From JAAEQG01 sp023133475 (lineage in GTDB: Bacteria > Planctomycetota > Phycisphaerae > UBA1845), in contig DAOVLE010000037.1 in the NCBI GenBank assembly GCA_030631415.1, positions 1 to 30,050 of the forward strand: DNA of 30,050 nucleotides, read 5' to 3'. Numbering within the stretch: the first letter of the stretch is position 1; every line of letters begins with the position of its first letter. Below are positions 1 through 6,514 of this stretch, piece after piece. The notes below the pieces were generated by a model. The model was not told the DNA's origin. It saw nothing but the letters and a program-made list of their open reading frames with translations, and made no database searches. The translations under genes were made by a program, and so were the position numbers.

Positions 1-145
1 ATGCCGGCGGTACAACAGGCCGGCCGGGTGGCCATGTGCACGCTGTGCGAAAGCGTGCGGCGCAGAACATGGTCAAGAACCACCACGAAAGGTCATCGGG
101 CAAATCGTAACGTTATCGAGGGTGGCCCTTGACCATGCCGGCATC
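1..145. other. Left-edge stretch, no gene supported
   Basis: This is sequence downstream of the cpaE-like stop codon. In tad loci a cpaF/tadA ATPase gene often follows cpaE, but no convincing start, RBS or motif of it is visible here. A short open frame on the minus strand from about position 70 runs off the edge and cannot be judged. Confidence 0.4.
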
Positions 146-1366
146 TCAGGTCTTGGCCGGTGTCTCTTGCCGTTTGTTTTTGCCCCACCAGCGTTTGAAC
201 AGTCCTGTGCTTGCCGGGGTGGAGATGTTCCCTTCGCCGGTTCGATTGTCCTGGGCGATTACCTTGGCCAACTCGTGGATGGCCAGACGCGCGGGGCTGT
301 TGGGAGCGTCGGCCATGATCGGGTGCCCGAAGTCCAGAGCAGCGGTTACGCGGCGGTAATCGTTGGGGACCATGGCAAAGATGGGGCGGTGGAAATGCTG
401 CTCCACATCCTCGGCAGTCACTCGCTGATGCTCCGCCCGGCAACGATTGAGCAGGATTTCGATGGCCCTTTCGTCGGCGCCCATTTCCAGCAGGAGTTCA
501 TAGACCCGGGAAGCATTGCGAATGCTGGGTATGCTGAGCTGGGCAACAATCAGGACCAGGTCGGCGTTGTTCAGAGCCGCGGAATTCAGAAAACTGAACG
601 CTCGCGGCAAATCGACGACCACGTAGGGATACATACCGCCCAGCACTTTGAGGCTTTGCTCGACGCCCTCGGGGGTGACCACGCGTGCGTCAGCCACTTC
701 CGCCGGCCGCCCCAAAAGAGAAACATTACACGGAAGCTGATGCACGGCGGACTCGACCATGGTCCGGTCGATGGGCGAACCTGTCTTGCACAGGTCCGCA
801 ATCGAGTACTTGGGATCGCAATCGAACGCAAAAGCGGCGTCGCCGTATTCGAGATTCAGGTCCACCAGTGCACAGGTGCGGCTGGTTACCTGAGCGAGTT
901 CCATGGCCAGATTGCAGGCTATCATCGTGGCTCCCACTCCGCCGGAGGCGCCCACCACACATATCCGCCACGATTCGTGTGGAACTGCCATCCGCGTCGT
1001 CCGGATACGTTCCACGGCATTGCGGAAATCCTCCGGGTCGATCGGAGCACAAACGAACTGTGAGCAACCGGCACGCATTGCCGAGATGATGGTGTTCGGA
1101 TCGGTGCGTTTGCTGATTCCGATAACGCTCATGTCCGGGACGCAACGCAGCACACGCTGCACGATCTGCTTGCCAAACTCGACATCATCGTCGAGGTTGA
1201 CAAGAACCATGTTTAACATGCCCTCGCTTAGCCCGCGTTCCAACTCCTCCCAACGCTCAGCTTCCAATACAAGGTTCAGCCAACCGATCTGCTCGATTGC
1301 GTTGGTGAGCGTCTCCTGCTGGTCTGCTTGCGTGTTGAACAACCCGATCCCCGATTTGCTGTCCAT
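146..1366 (-). CDS. cpaE: CpaE/TadZ-like pilus assembly ATPase
   Basis: This 406-residue protein has a receiver-like N-terminal half (about residues 5-125) and a MinD/ParA-type ATPase domain from about residue 133. That is the layout of CpaE/TadZ, which localises Flp/Tad pilus machinery at the inner membrane. The P-loop GASGGVGAT (139-147) keeps the glycines, but both deviant-Walker lysines are absent (Ser and Ala instead). TadZ proteins often have atypical P-loops, so weak or no ATP hydrolysis is possible. A VDLNLEYGD segment (168-176) and a VVVDLP Walker B-like strand (249-254) follow. I chose the ATG at 1366 because GGGAGAG lies just upstream; the reading frame itself extends to 1468. The gene follows tatD after a 268-bp gap, and no other pilus gene is in view. 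The family call is firm; the exact role is inferred. Confidence 0.8.
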   Translation of the reverse strand: MDSKSGIGLFNTQADQQETLTNAIEQIGWLNLVLEAERWEELERGLSEGMLNMVLVNLDDDVEFGKQIVQRVLRCVPDMSVIGISKRTDPNTIISAMRAGCSQFVCAPIDPEDFRNAVERIRTTRMAVPHESWRICVVGASGGVGATMIACNLAMELAQVTSRTCALVDLNLEYGDAAFAFDCDPKYSIADLCKTGSPIDRTMVESAVHQLPCNVSLLGRPAEVADARVVTPEGVEQSLKVLGGMYPYVVVDLPRAFSFLNSAALNNADLVLIVAQLSIPSIRNASRVYELLLEMGADERAIEILLNRCRAEHQRVTAEDVEQHFHRPIFAMVPNDYRRVTAALDFGHPIMADAPNSPARLAIHELAKVIAQDNRTGEGNISTPASTGLFKRWWGKNKRQETPAKT

Positions 1367-1634
1367 GGAATTGCTCTCCCGTTGGTTGCCGAGCTTGGGC
1401 CGGCTACACTCCGTGCGCAGCATTGCCTCCCGACATGTATCGGTGATCGGGCAAACGCAATCCCTCAAAAACCGTTCGCACTATCGGGCCGCTGCTTACA
1501 ACTTCCGTTACGAACGATTGCCCGATAAGCTGCCGAGTAGGAGTTCAGCCTTCGGCGGTGGGGCGGAATTGAGGGGGCAGTGCTGTTGACTCAAGGGCGT
1601 ATGTGGTGGGTGCCCCATCCCGTTCACCGGCCCT
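1367..1634. other. Gap between tatD and cpaE-like gene
   Basis: This 268-bp gap has no supported gene. It should carry the promoter of the cpaE-like gene, but I find no convincing -35/-10 pair. The end nearest tatD has a GGTGGGTGCCCCATCCCGTT fragment that resembles the repeats at 10310 and 18265. Confidence 0.4.
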
Positions 1635-2441
1635 TTATTCCGTCGCCTCTGTTGAGGGCTCATTCGACATACTGAAGAATGTTTCGGCGTTTCGGGTGGA
1701 CTGCTCGATGAGTTGCTCCAGCGGCTCACCGCGCAGGTCAGCCAGGAACTCCGCCGTGTGCCGCAGGTGTGCCGGTTGGTTGGGCTGAACCTTGCGAACC
1801 GGCTCCGGTGACAAGTACGGGGCGTCCGTTTCCAGCATCAATTGGCCTGCCGGGTAATCCCTGGCGATGGCCCGCAGAACAGCAGACTTGCGAAACGTCA
1901 CGATACCGGTGAAGGATATCCACCAGCCGTGATCCGCCAGGAGCCGGGCTTCGCCCGCCGAACCGGTGAAGCAGTGGAAGACGACTCGCCGGCCATCAAA
2001 ACCACGCTCGTGCAGGATGGCCACCGTGTCGTCAATCGCCTCGCGGCAGTGGACCACCAGGGGAAGATCAAGACCCCGCACAACCTCCAGTTGAGCCTTG
2101 AACACAGCCTGCTGGGTAGGGCGATCGGAGAAATCATAATAGTAGTCAAGCCCTATCTCGCCAACCGCCACCACCTTGGGCTCCTGTAAGAGTTCGCCAA
2201 GCTCGGCGCAGTAAGTGGTTCCGGCTTTGGCAGCTTCGTGCGGATGGATTCCGGCAGTGGCGTAGACATTGGGGTGGGTTGATGCCAACCGGGCAGCTCG
2301 TCGCGAATCAGCGATGTCCGTTCCCACGGTGATCACTCGCGACACACCAGCCTGCCGGGCCCTGGACAACACACCGGTCACATCGCCGGCTAATGCGCCG
2401 AACGTCAGATGGGCATGGGTATCGGTAAGCAATGTTGTCAT
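1635..2441 (-). CDS. tatD: TatD-family metal-dependent deoxyribonuclease
   Basis: This 268-residue TIM-barrel amidohydrolase-fold protein belongs to the TatD/YcfH family of metal-dependent DNases, with roles proposed in DNA repair and turnover. The expected metal ligands are present: D7-T-H9-A-H11 at the N-terminus, GIHPH at 64-68, the GEIGLDYYYD block around E95, H131 in HCRE, H156 in HCFTG, and the C-terminal ETDAPYLSPEP block with D206. Length fits the family (about 255-270). The frame stays open to 2492, but the extra residues would lie in a palindromic repeat, so the ATG at 2441 is preferred although its RBS is weak. It follows yraN after a 161-bp gap filled by that repeat, so co-transcription is uncertain. 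Confidence 0.93.
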   Translation of the reverse strand: MTTLLTDTHAHLTFGALAGDVTGVLSRARQAGVSRVITVGTDIADSRRAARLASTHPNVYATAGIHPHEAAKAGTTYCAELGELLQEPKVVAVGEIGLDYYYDFSDRPTQQAVFKAQLEVVRGLDLPLVVHCREAIDDTVAILHERGFDGRRVVFHCFTGSAGEARLLADHGWWISFTGIVTFRKSAVLRAIARDYPAGQLMLETDAPYLSPEPVRKVQPNQPAHLRHTAEFLADLRGEPLEQLIEQSTRNAETFFSMSNEPSTEATE

Positions 2442-2451
2442 GGTTTCATCT

Positions 2452-2606
2452 GTGGGGCGGGTTTCACCCGCCTTTGAGTACTGGCCATCCAATCAGTACC
2501 GCGACCGTAAGGGAGCGGCCCTACTCGGATTGGCCGCTCCCTTACGGTCGCGGTACTGATCGCGGTACTGATCGCGGTACCAATTGGCGGGTGAAACCCG
2601 CCCTAC
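2452..2606. repeat. Nested inverted repeats between yraN and tatD
   Basis: The outer arms (2452-2472 and 2586-2606) are inverted copies of the window-wide GGGCGGGTT(Y)YACCCGCC family (family A). Inside lies a 29-bp perfect inverted repeat (2492-2520 with 2532-2560, 11-nt loop) made of family B, whose core reads CCGCTCCCTTACGGTCGCGG. A 12-bp unit, CGCGGTACTGAT, is then tandemly repeated over 2549-2580. The right outer arm contains the TAG stop of yraN (2603-2605). Confidence 0.9.
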
Positions 2607-2998
2607 GTCCCGGTGGGGCAGAAGGCGTCAACAAAGTGCTCCATCTCCGGTGCGAGACCATCCCGCAAAACCACCGCAACCACATCAAACCGACAGGGGC
2701 GATTCTGGGCACCGGTCTGGAGCAGATAGTAGTTAGCCGTTGCGGTAATCTGCCGGCGCTTGTGGAAGTTCACCGCAGATTCGGGATTGGAAACTGTGTC
2801 GCGGCAGCGAGTCTTCACCTCGACGAAGACCAGGCTTTGACCATCCAATGCAACCAGGTCGATTTCGCCGACGGGACAGACGTAGTTGCGGATGACGATC
2901 CGGTACCCTTGCCGGCGCAGAAAACGAGCGCTGAGCTTCTCGCCCAAACGCCCGAGTTGTTCCCTGGATAGCCTCGTGTATCGCCGACGCCAGCGCAT
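2603..2998 (-). CDS. yraN: YraN/UPF0102 endonuclease-like protein
   Basis: This 131-residue protein belongs to the YraN (UPF0102) family, which has a restriction-endonuclease-like fold and unknown cellular role. The family core is clear: LGEKLSARFLRRQGYRI (18-34), GEIDLVALDG (44-53) with the active-site-like Asp47, and VFVEVKTR (57-64) with E60 and K62. It starts 9 bp after rplS, so it is probably translated from the ribosomal transcript; yraN genes commonly sit near rplS and rnhB. The stop codon is provided by a palindromic repeat, so the last few residues (after FVDAF) may be recent. Confidence 0.92.
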   Translation of the reverse strand: MRWRRRYTRLSREQLGRLGEKLSARFLRRQGYRIVIRNYVCPVGEIDLVALDGQSLVFVEVKTRCRDTVSNPESAVNFHKRRQITATANYYLLQTGAQNRPCRFDVVAVVLRDGLAPEMEHFVDAFCPTGT

Positions 2999-3007
2999 AC
3001 CCGTAAA

Positions 3008-3445
3008 TTACACGCCCGCCGTCGCGAGTTCTTCAGTAGGTGGTTCAGGAGTCGCCATGGCCCGCTTGCCCCCCTTGGTTTTGGTCGAGGACACCCGCAC
3101 CTCACGAAGCCGCCGGGCTTTACCAATGCGATCACGCAGGTAGTAGAGCTTCGCCCGCCGCACCTTGCCACGACGACGCACCTTCACGTCAATCAGCAGG
3201 GGCGAATGGAGCATAAAGGTCCGTTCCACCCCCTCGTTGTTGACGATCCGCCGGACAGTGAACATGTGGTTTACCCCGGAACCGCGCCTGGCGATGACCA
3301 CCCCGTTGTAAATCTGGACGCGCTCCTTGGCACCCTCGACGATCTTTACGTAGACATCGACAGTATTGCCAACGCCGAATTCCGGAAGCTTATTCTTCAA
3401 GCAGGCCTGCTCGGCGAGCTGTATCAACTTTTGATCCACCTTCAT
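3008..3445 (-). CDS. rplS: 50S ribosomal protein L19
   Basis: This 145-residue L19 protein sits at the 30S-50S interface of the ribosome. Diagnostic segments are the PEFGVGNTVDVYVKIVEG start, the RVQIYNGVVIARRG strand region, NEGVERTF and the VRRAKLYYLRDRIGKARR block. Typical L19 is about 115 residues. Here the C-terminus carries about 25-30 extra residues: a basic stretch (SSTKTKGGKR) and then an acidic, proline-rich end. Such tails vary among phyla. A GGGAG lies very close to the ATG, but the homologous N-terminus supports this start. It follows trmD by 66 bp and precedes yraN by 9 bp. Confidence 0.97.
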   Translation of the reverse strand: MKVDQKLIQLAEQACLKNKLPEFGVGNTVDVYVKIVEGAKERVQIYNGVVIARRGSGVNHMFTVRRIVNNEGVERTFMLHSPLLIDVKVRRRGKVRRAKLYYLRDRIGKARRLREVRVSSTKTKGGKRAMATPEPPTEELATAGV

Positions 3446-3511
3446 ACTCCCATTGCCGAAAACGTCACGTGCGGTGTCATGCGTGCTTTGCCATACGGTT
3501 GCACCGCGGTT

Positions 3512-4186
3512 TTACATCAGCTCCGGCCTGCGTTGCCGGGTCCGCTCAATTGCCTGCTCCATCCGCCATTCCGCGATTTTCGCGTGATTGCCGGAGAGCA
3601 ATACCTCGGGAACCTCCATCCCACGAAACGAGCGAGGCCTGGTGTACTGCGGATACTCCAACAAGCCGCCCTCGAAAGACTCGTCACCAGCGGAGGCCTC
3701 GTCACCCAGCGCCCCCGGCAAAAGCCGCACCACCGCGTCGATCAACACGATGGCAGCCGACTCCCCACCCGACAAAATGAAGTCCCCAACGGAAACTTCC
3801 CGGACGCCCAAACCCTGCCGGATTCGCTCGTCGAAACCCTCGTAGTGCCCGCAAATCAGCAGCAACTCATCAACTGCCGCCAACTCCCGAACCGACGATT
3901 GCCCCAGCCGCTCACCTTGCGGGGTCAGTAACACTTTCACCAGTTCAGCGGAGCTTTGCGACTCGATCTGCTCGACCGCTCGAAACATCGGCCCGCACAT
4001 CAAGACCATACCAGCCCCACCGCCGAACGGCTTATCGTCTACGCTACGGTGCTTGTCCTCCGTAGAGTCTCGCAATTGGATAAACTCGAACGTCACCAAC
4101 CCCGAGTCGACCGCCCGGCCAATAATGCTCGACCCCACAAAGGGGGCGAAAACCTCGGGAAAGAGCGTCAGTACCTTAATCCGCAT
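3512..4186 (-). CDS. trmD: tRNA (guanine-N1-)-methyltransferase TrmD
   Basis: TrmD methylates G37 of tRNAs with a G36 (m1G37), which prevents +1 frameshifting. It is a SPOUT trefoil-knot enzyme using S-adenosylmethionine. The sequence shows the N-terminal KVLTLFPE block, DDKPFGGGAGMV (51-62), and the knot signatures CGHYEGFDERI (113-123), GDFILSGGE (135-143) and PQYTRP (180-185). Positions are counted from the GTG at 4189. Its 224 residues are slightly short of the usual 230-250, missing part of the C-terminal helix region. GTG (4189) and ATG (4186) are adjacent starts; the ATG gives the typical MRIKVLTLFP. The gene lies 18-21 bp after rpsP, and rimM, which usually sits between them, is absent. 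Confidence 0.97.
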   Translation of the reverse strand: MRIKVLTLFPEVFAPFVGSSIIGRAVDSGLVTFEFIQLRDSTEDKHRSVDDKPFGGGAGMVLMCGPMFRAVEQIESQSSAELVKVLLTPQGERLGQSSVRELAAVDELLLICGHYEGFDERIRQGLGVREVSVGDFILSGGESAAIVLIDAVVRLLPGALGDEASAGDESFEGGLLEYPQYTRPRSFRGMEVPEVLLSGNHAKIAEWRMEQAIERTRQRRPELM

Positions 4187-4207
4187 CACATCGGCACGGG
4201 ACCGACG

Positions 4208-4468
4208 CTAGCCTTGGCCCGGTCCTATTCCATTTTTCTTCAAAAGGTTTCGGACCGTCTCGCTCGGCTGGGCCCCGACGCTTAACCAGTACTCGATCCT
4301 TTCGCGTTTCAGTACAACCTGCTTTTCCGGATCGCGTATTAGAGGGTCGTAATGCCCGAGTTCTTCGATAGCCCGACCGTCGCGCGGTTGGCGCCGATCC
4401 ATTGCGGTAACTCGGTAGAAAGGACGGTGACGACGACCAAATCGTTTTAGTCTAAGCCTGACGGCCAC
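4208..4468 (-). CDS. rpsP: 30S ribosomal protein S16
   Basis: This is ribosomal protein S16 of the 30S subunit, 86 residues, a normal length. The N-terminus MAVRLRLKRFGRRHRPFYRV and the EELGHYDP and ERIEYWLSVGAQPSETV blocks are characteristic. The start is a GTG at 4468 preceded by GAGGAGATTCTG, a good RBS at 7-nt spacing. It is the first gene of the rpsP-trmD-rplS-yraN set, with a recognisable promoter upstream at 4547-4574. Confidence 0.97.
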   Translation of the reverse strand: MAVRLRLKRFGRRHRPFYRVTAMDRRQPRDGRAIEELGHYDPLIRDPEKQVVLKRERIEYWLSVGAQPSETVRNLLKKNGIGPGQG

Positions 4469-4546
4469 CAGAATCTCCTCAACCAGGCAAAACCTGACAT
4501 AGAAACAAAACCGGCCCCCGCCGCTCGGGAACGCCAGAATCCATCT

Positions 4547-4574
4547 AATATAGCATCATTCCAACATGAAGCAA
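4547..4574 (-). promoter_or_regulatory. Sigma70-type promoter of rpsP
   Basis: On the minus strand TTGCTT (4569-4574) and TATATT (4547-4552) are separated by 16 nt. Transcription would start near 4540, giving a leader of about 70 nt before the GTG of rpsP. It lies between the hdrB-end repeats and the ribosomal genes, so the ribosomal genes need not depend on the hdr transcript. Confidence 0.55.
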
Positions 4575-4593
4575 GCCCAACATTAGACAAGTT

Positions 4594-4681
4594 GTAGGGC
4601 GGGTTTTACCCGCCTTCTTATGCTGTAGGGCGGGTTCTACCCGCCGCATTATGCCAAGAAGGCGGGTGGAACCCGCCCTAC
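4594..4681. repeat. Three family-A palindromes at the hdrB 3' end
   Basis: Copies lie at 4594-4614 and 4625-4645 (same orientation) and at 4661-4681 (inverted). The second and third can pair into one long hairpin. The inverted copy begins on the coding strand with GTAGGGCGGG, and its TAG (4678-4680) is the stop codon of hdrB. In the direction of hdr transcription there is no T-run, so a classic terminator is not shown. Confidence 0.9.
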
Positions 4682-5559
4682 ACAGCGGCGGAGGCCTCGA
4701 AACGGCGTAAGCACTGAGGTTTGAAGCGCTGACGCTCGAAGCCGAGTTTGTCGTAAGGCACGCCTTGGGCAAAGGCCAAAAGCTGAAAGTAGTAGATGGG
4801 CGGGGTGTGGAAATCCTCGCCGAATTGCTTGGAGACCTTCATCTGGCCGTGGTCGAATTGGCCGAAGCAGGTGGGGCAGATCATCCCCAAAATGTCAGCC
4901 TGCTCGTCGTTCACCGTGCTCAGCAGGTCGTGCATCATGTTGGCGGGTATGTCTTCGGTCTGGCAGGCTTTGCCGCAGCAGAGGTACCAGTTGCGATGGC
5001 GCACGGGGGTCGCTCCGAGGGCGGTCACCAGCTTTTCCATCACCGTGGGGTTGTTGGGATCGTCCACCTGCATGATGCGGCTGGGCTTGAGCAGGTGGCA
5101 TCCGTAGTGGATTGCCACCTTCAGGCCCTCCAGCGGGCGCACGACGGATTGGCGGACCGCATCGTAACCGGCTACGTCACGCAGCAGGGTCACGATATGC
5201 CGCACGCGGCTGGTGCCGCGGTACTGCCGCCCGATCCGCTTCAGCCGCGTGTTCACTTTCGCCCGCAAGCTCTCGTCCTGGAGCAGGTGGTACGTCTCCG
5301 AGAGGGTGGCGGTGCATCCCGAGCAGTTGGTGAAGACGTCCAGCCCCAGGTCCTCAGCCAAACTAAGGTTGCGAGCAGCGACAGCCAGCCACGAAAGTTT
5401 GTCCTTGGACTTAAAATAAATCGGGTCCGGGCAGCACGAAGCCCCCTCCAGATCGACGATCTCGATGCCCAGCCTCGGCAACGTGTGCCGGATGGCAAAC
5501 TCCATCGCGGGATGCCGCACCGGGATCAGACAGCCGGGAAAAAACGCAAAGCGTCTCAA
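4678..5559 (-). CDS. hdrB: Heterodisulfide reductase subunit B-like (HdrB)
   Basis: This 293-residue protein has two CCG (cysteine-rich) domains, as in HdrB of methanogens, where noncubane [4Fe-4S] clusters reduce the CoM-S-S-CoB disulfide. Motif 1 is C10...C42-C43...C79-x2-C82; motif 2 is C154...C194-C195...C228-x2-C231. Both are complete, so both clusters are plausible. The natural substrate here is unknown because bacteria of this kind are not expected to use CoM/CoB. The start is TTG at 5559 with AAAGGAG 7 nt upstream, giving MRRFAFFPGC, which matches the family N-terminus. It lies 29 bp after hdrC and is the last gene of the kor-hdr block. Its TAG stop comes from a repeat. Confidence 0.92.
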   Translation of the reverse strand: MRRFAFFPGCLIPVRHPAMEFAIRHTLPRLGIEIVDLEGASCCPDPIYFKSKDKLSWLAVAARNLSLAEDLGLDVFTNCSGCTATLSETYHLLQDESLRAKVNTRLKRIGRQYRGTSRVRHIVTLLRDVAGYDAVRQSVVRPLEGLKVAIHYGCHLLKPSRIMQVDDPNNPTVMEKLVTALGATPVRHRNWYLCCGKACQTEDIPANMMHDLLSTVNDEQADILGMICPTCFGQFDHGQMKVSKQFGEDFHTPPIYYFQLLAFAQGVPYDKLGFERQRFKPQCLRRFEASAAV

Positions 5560-5588
5560 TTCGCTACTCCTTTGGAAGTTGTCAGCTT

Positions 5589-6116
5589 TCAGCCATCAGT
5601 AGGGTCCGCTCCTCCTTCGTCCGGAGCCGGCTCAAGGAGCTTTTGTATTTCCTCGATCGGGACCGGCGGCAGCGGCGGCAGGTTGAATCGCTCACGCTGC
5701 CGGGTAACCGCTGCGCTTAGCGGAGTGGTGCGCCCGGTCTCCTCGAACGTCTTGATGACTTTCTCCACCGCATCCGGGTAAATCCCCAAATCCGCCAGCA
5801 TGTTCTTTAGCGAGATAATCACCTCGACCGGCTTGACCTCCTGGGGGCAACGCTCGTGGCAGTTGTAGCAATTGGTGCACTCCCAGAGGATCGAATCCTC
5901 GACGAGCAACTCATCCCCCAGCCCGTATAGAACCTTCAGCATGATCTCACGAGGATTGAACTCGTCGCCGTACGTCGCCGCCGGGCAATCACCCACACAA
6001 GCCCCGCACTGATAGCAAAAACTCGCCAGGTTGCCCTCGACCTTCTCTGCCAACTCCCGACGGAACTGGAAGTTCACCCGCACAACATCATCTTTTTCAC
6101 CGGGCGTTTCAGGCAT
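5589..6116 (-). CDS. hdrC: Heterodisulfide reductase subunit C-like ferredoxin (HdrC)
   Basis: This 175-residue iron-sulfur protein carries electrons between HdrA and HdrB. It has two [4Fe-4S] motifs, CYQCGACVGDCP (Cys 34, 37, 40, 44) and CTNCYNCHERCP (Cys 80, 83, 86, 90), followed by a helical C-terminal region. The frame opens at a GTG (6125), but the ATG at 6116 has GGAG 8 nt upstream and is the better start. It is adjacent to hdrB (29 bp), the usual hdrC-hdrB order. The TGA stop (5589-5591) lies in a GCTGAAAGCTGACA repeat unit. Confidence 0.92.
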   Translation of the reverse strand: MPETPGEKDDVVRVNFQFRRELAEKVEGNLASFCYQCGACVGDCPAATYGDEFNPREIMLKVLYGLGDELLVEDSILWECTNCYNCHERCPQEVKPVEVIISLKNMLADLGIYPDAVEKVIKTFEETGRTTPLSAAVTRQRERFNLPPLPPVPIEEIQKLLEPAPDEGGADPTDG

Positions 6117-6134
6117 TCGGGGCACTCCGTGAAA

Positions 6135-6216
6135 AGCTATCAGCCGTCAGCTATCAGCTATCAGTCCTCTGTCGCACCGCTTTTGCTGAAAGCTGAGAGC
6201 TGAGAGCTGACAGCTT
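6135..6216. repeat. Family-C AGCTATCAGC repeats around the zinc-ribbon gene end
   Basis: Two runs of short units of the type AGCTATCAGC/GCTGAGAGCT occur at 6135-6163 and 6185-6216. The second run is translated as the tail of the small zinc-ribbon protein, and the first contains its TGA stop. Confidence 0.8.
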
Positions 6217-6352
6217 TCTTCTTCATATGTCGAATACTGTTCGAGCGGCACTTGGGACAGGAACGTTCTTTGTCCTCCCCCTTTTCCACCTGTTCGGTGT
6301 ACTCGTGCCCGCACATCATACATCGCAAATTTTCTGTTGTTGTCGTGGGCAT
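6161..6352 (-). CDS. Small two-CxxC zinc-ribbon/rubredoxin-like protein
   Basis: This 63-residue protein has two CxxC knuckles, C11-M-M-C14 and C32-P-K-C35, separated by a charged segment (HEYTEQVEKGEDKERS). That is the pattern of a zinc ribbon or one-iron rubredoxin-like site. I do not recognise a named family. The ATG at 6352 is chosen for GGAGAG 7 nt upstream; the longer frame to 6421 would translate a repeat. It sits between the hdrA-mvhD fusion and hdrC, which suggests a redox or assembly role. The last roughly 15 residues (after HMKKK) come from a family-C repeat. Confidence 0.7.
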   Translation of the reverse strand: MPTTTTENLRCMMCGHEYTEQVEKGEDKERSCPKCRSNSIRHMKKKAVSSQLSAFSKSGATED

Positions 6353-6380
6353 CACCGGACTCTCCTGTAGCCGCCTAATT

Positions 6381-6477
6381 AGTCCAAAGTCCAAAGTCCA
6401 AAGTCCAAAGTCAGAAACCAACGGGACCTTGGACCTTGGACTTTGGACCTTGGACTTTGGACCTTGGACCTTGGACT
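6381..6477. repeat. AGTCCAA direct repeats facing inverted copies
   Basis: AGTCCAA-type 7-mers run over 6381-6412, followed by inverted copies (CCTTGGACTTTGGA) over 6424-6477. The two halves can pair into a long hairpin. The stretch occupies most of the 162-bp gap between the hdrA-mvhD fusion and the zinc-ribbon gene. There are no unique spacers, so this is not a CRISPR array. Confidence 0.85.
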
Positions 6478-6514
6478 CATCCTCACAAGCACACTCCCTC
6501 GAACCTGTTGCTGC

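Noticed and set aside
6381..6477. CRISPR-like array from regular AGTCCAA repeats
   Set aside because: The units are contiguous 7-mers with no unique spacers and no cas gene nearby.
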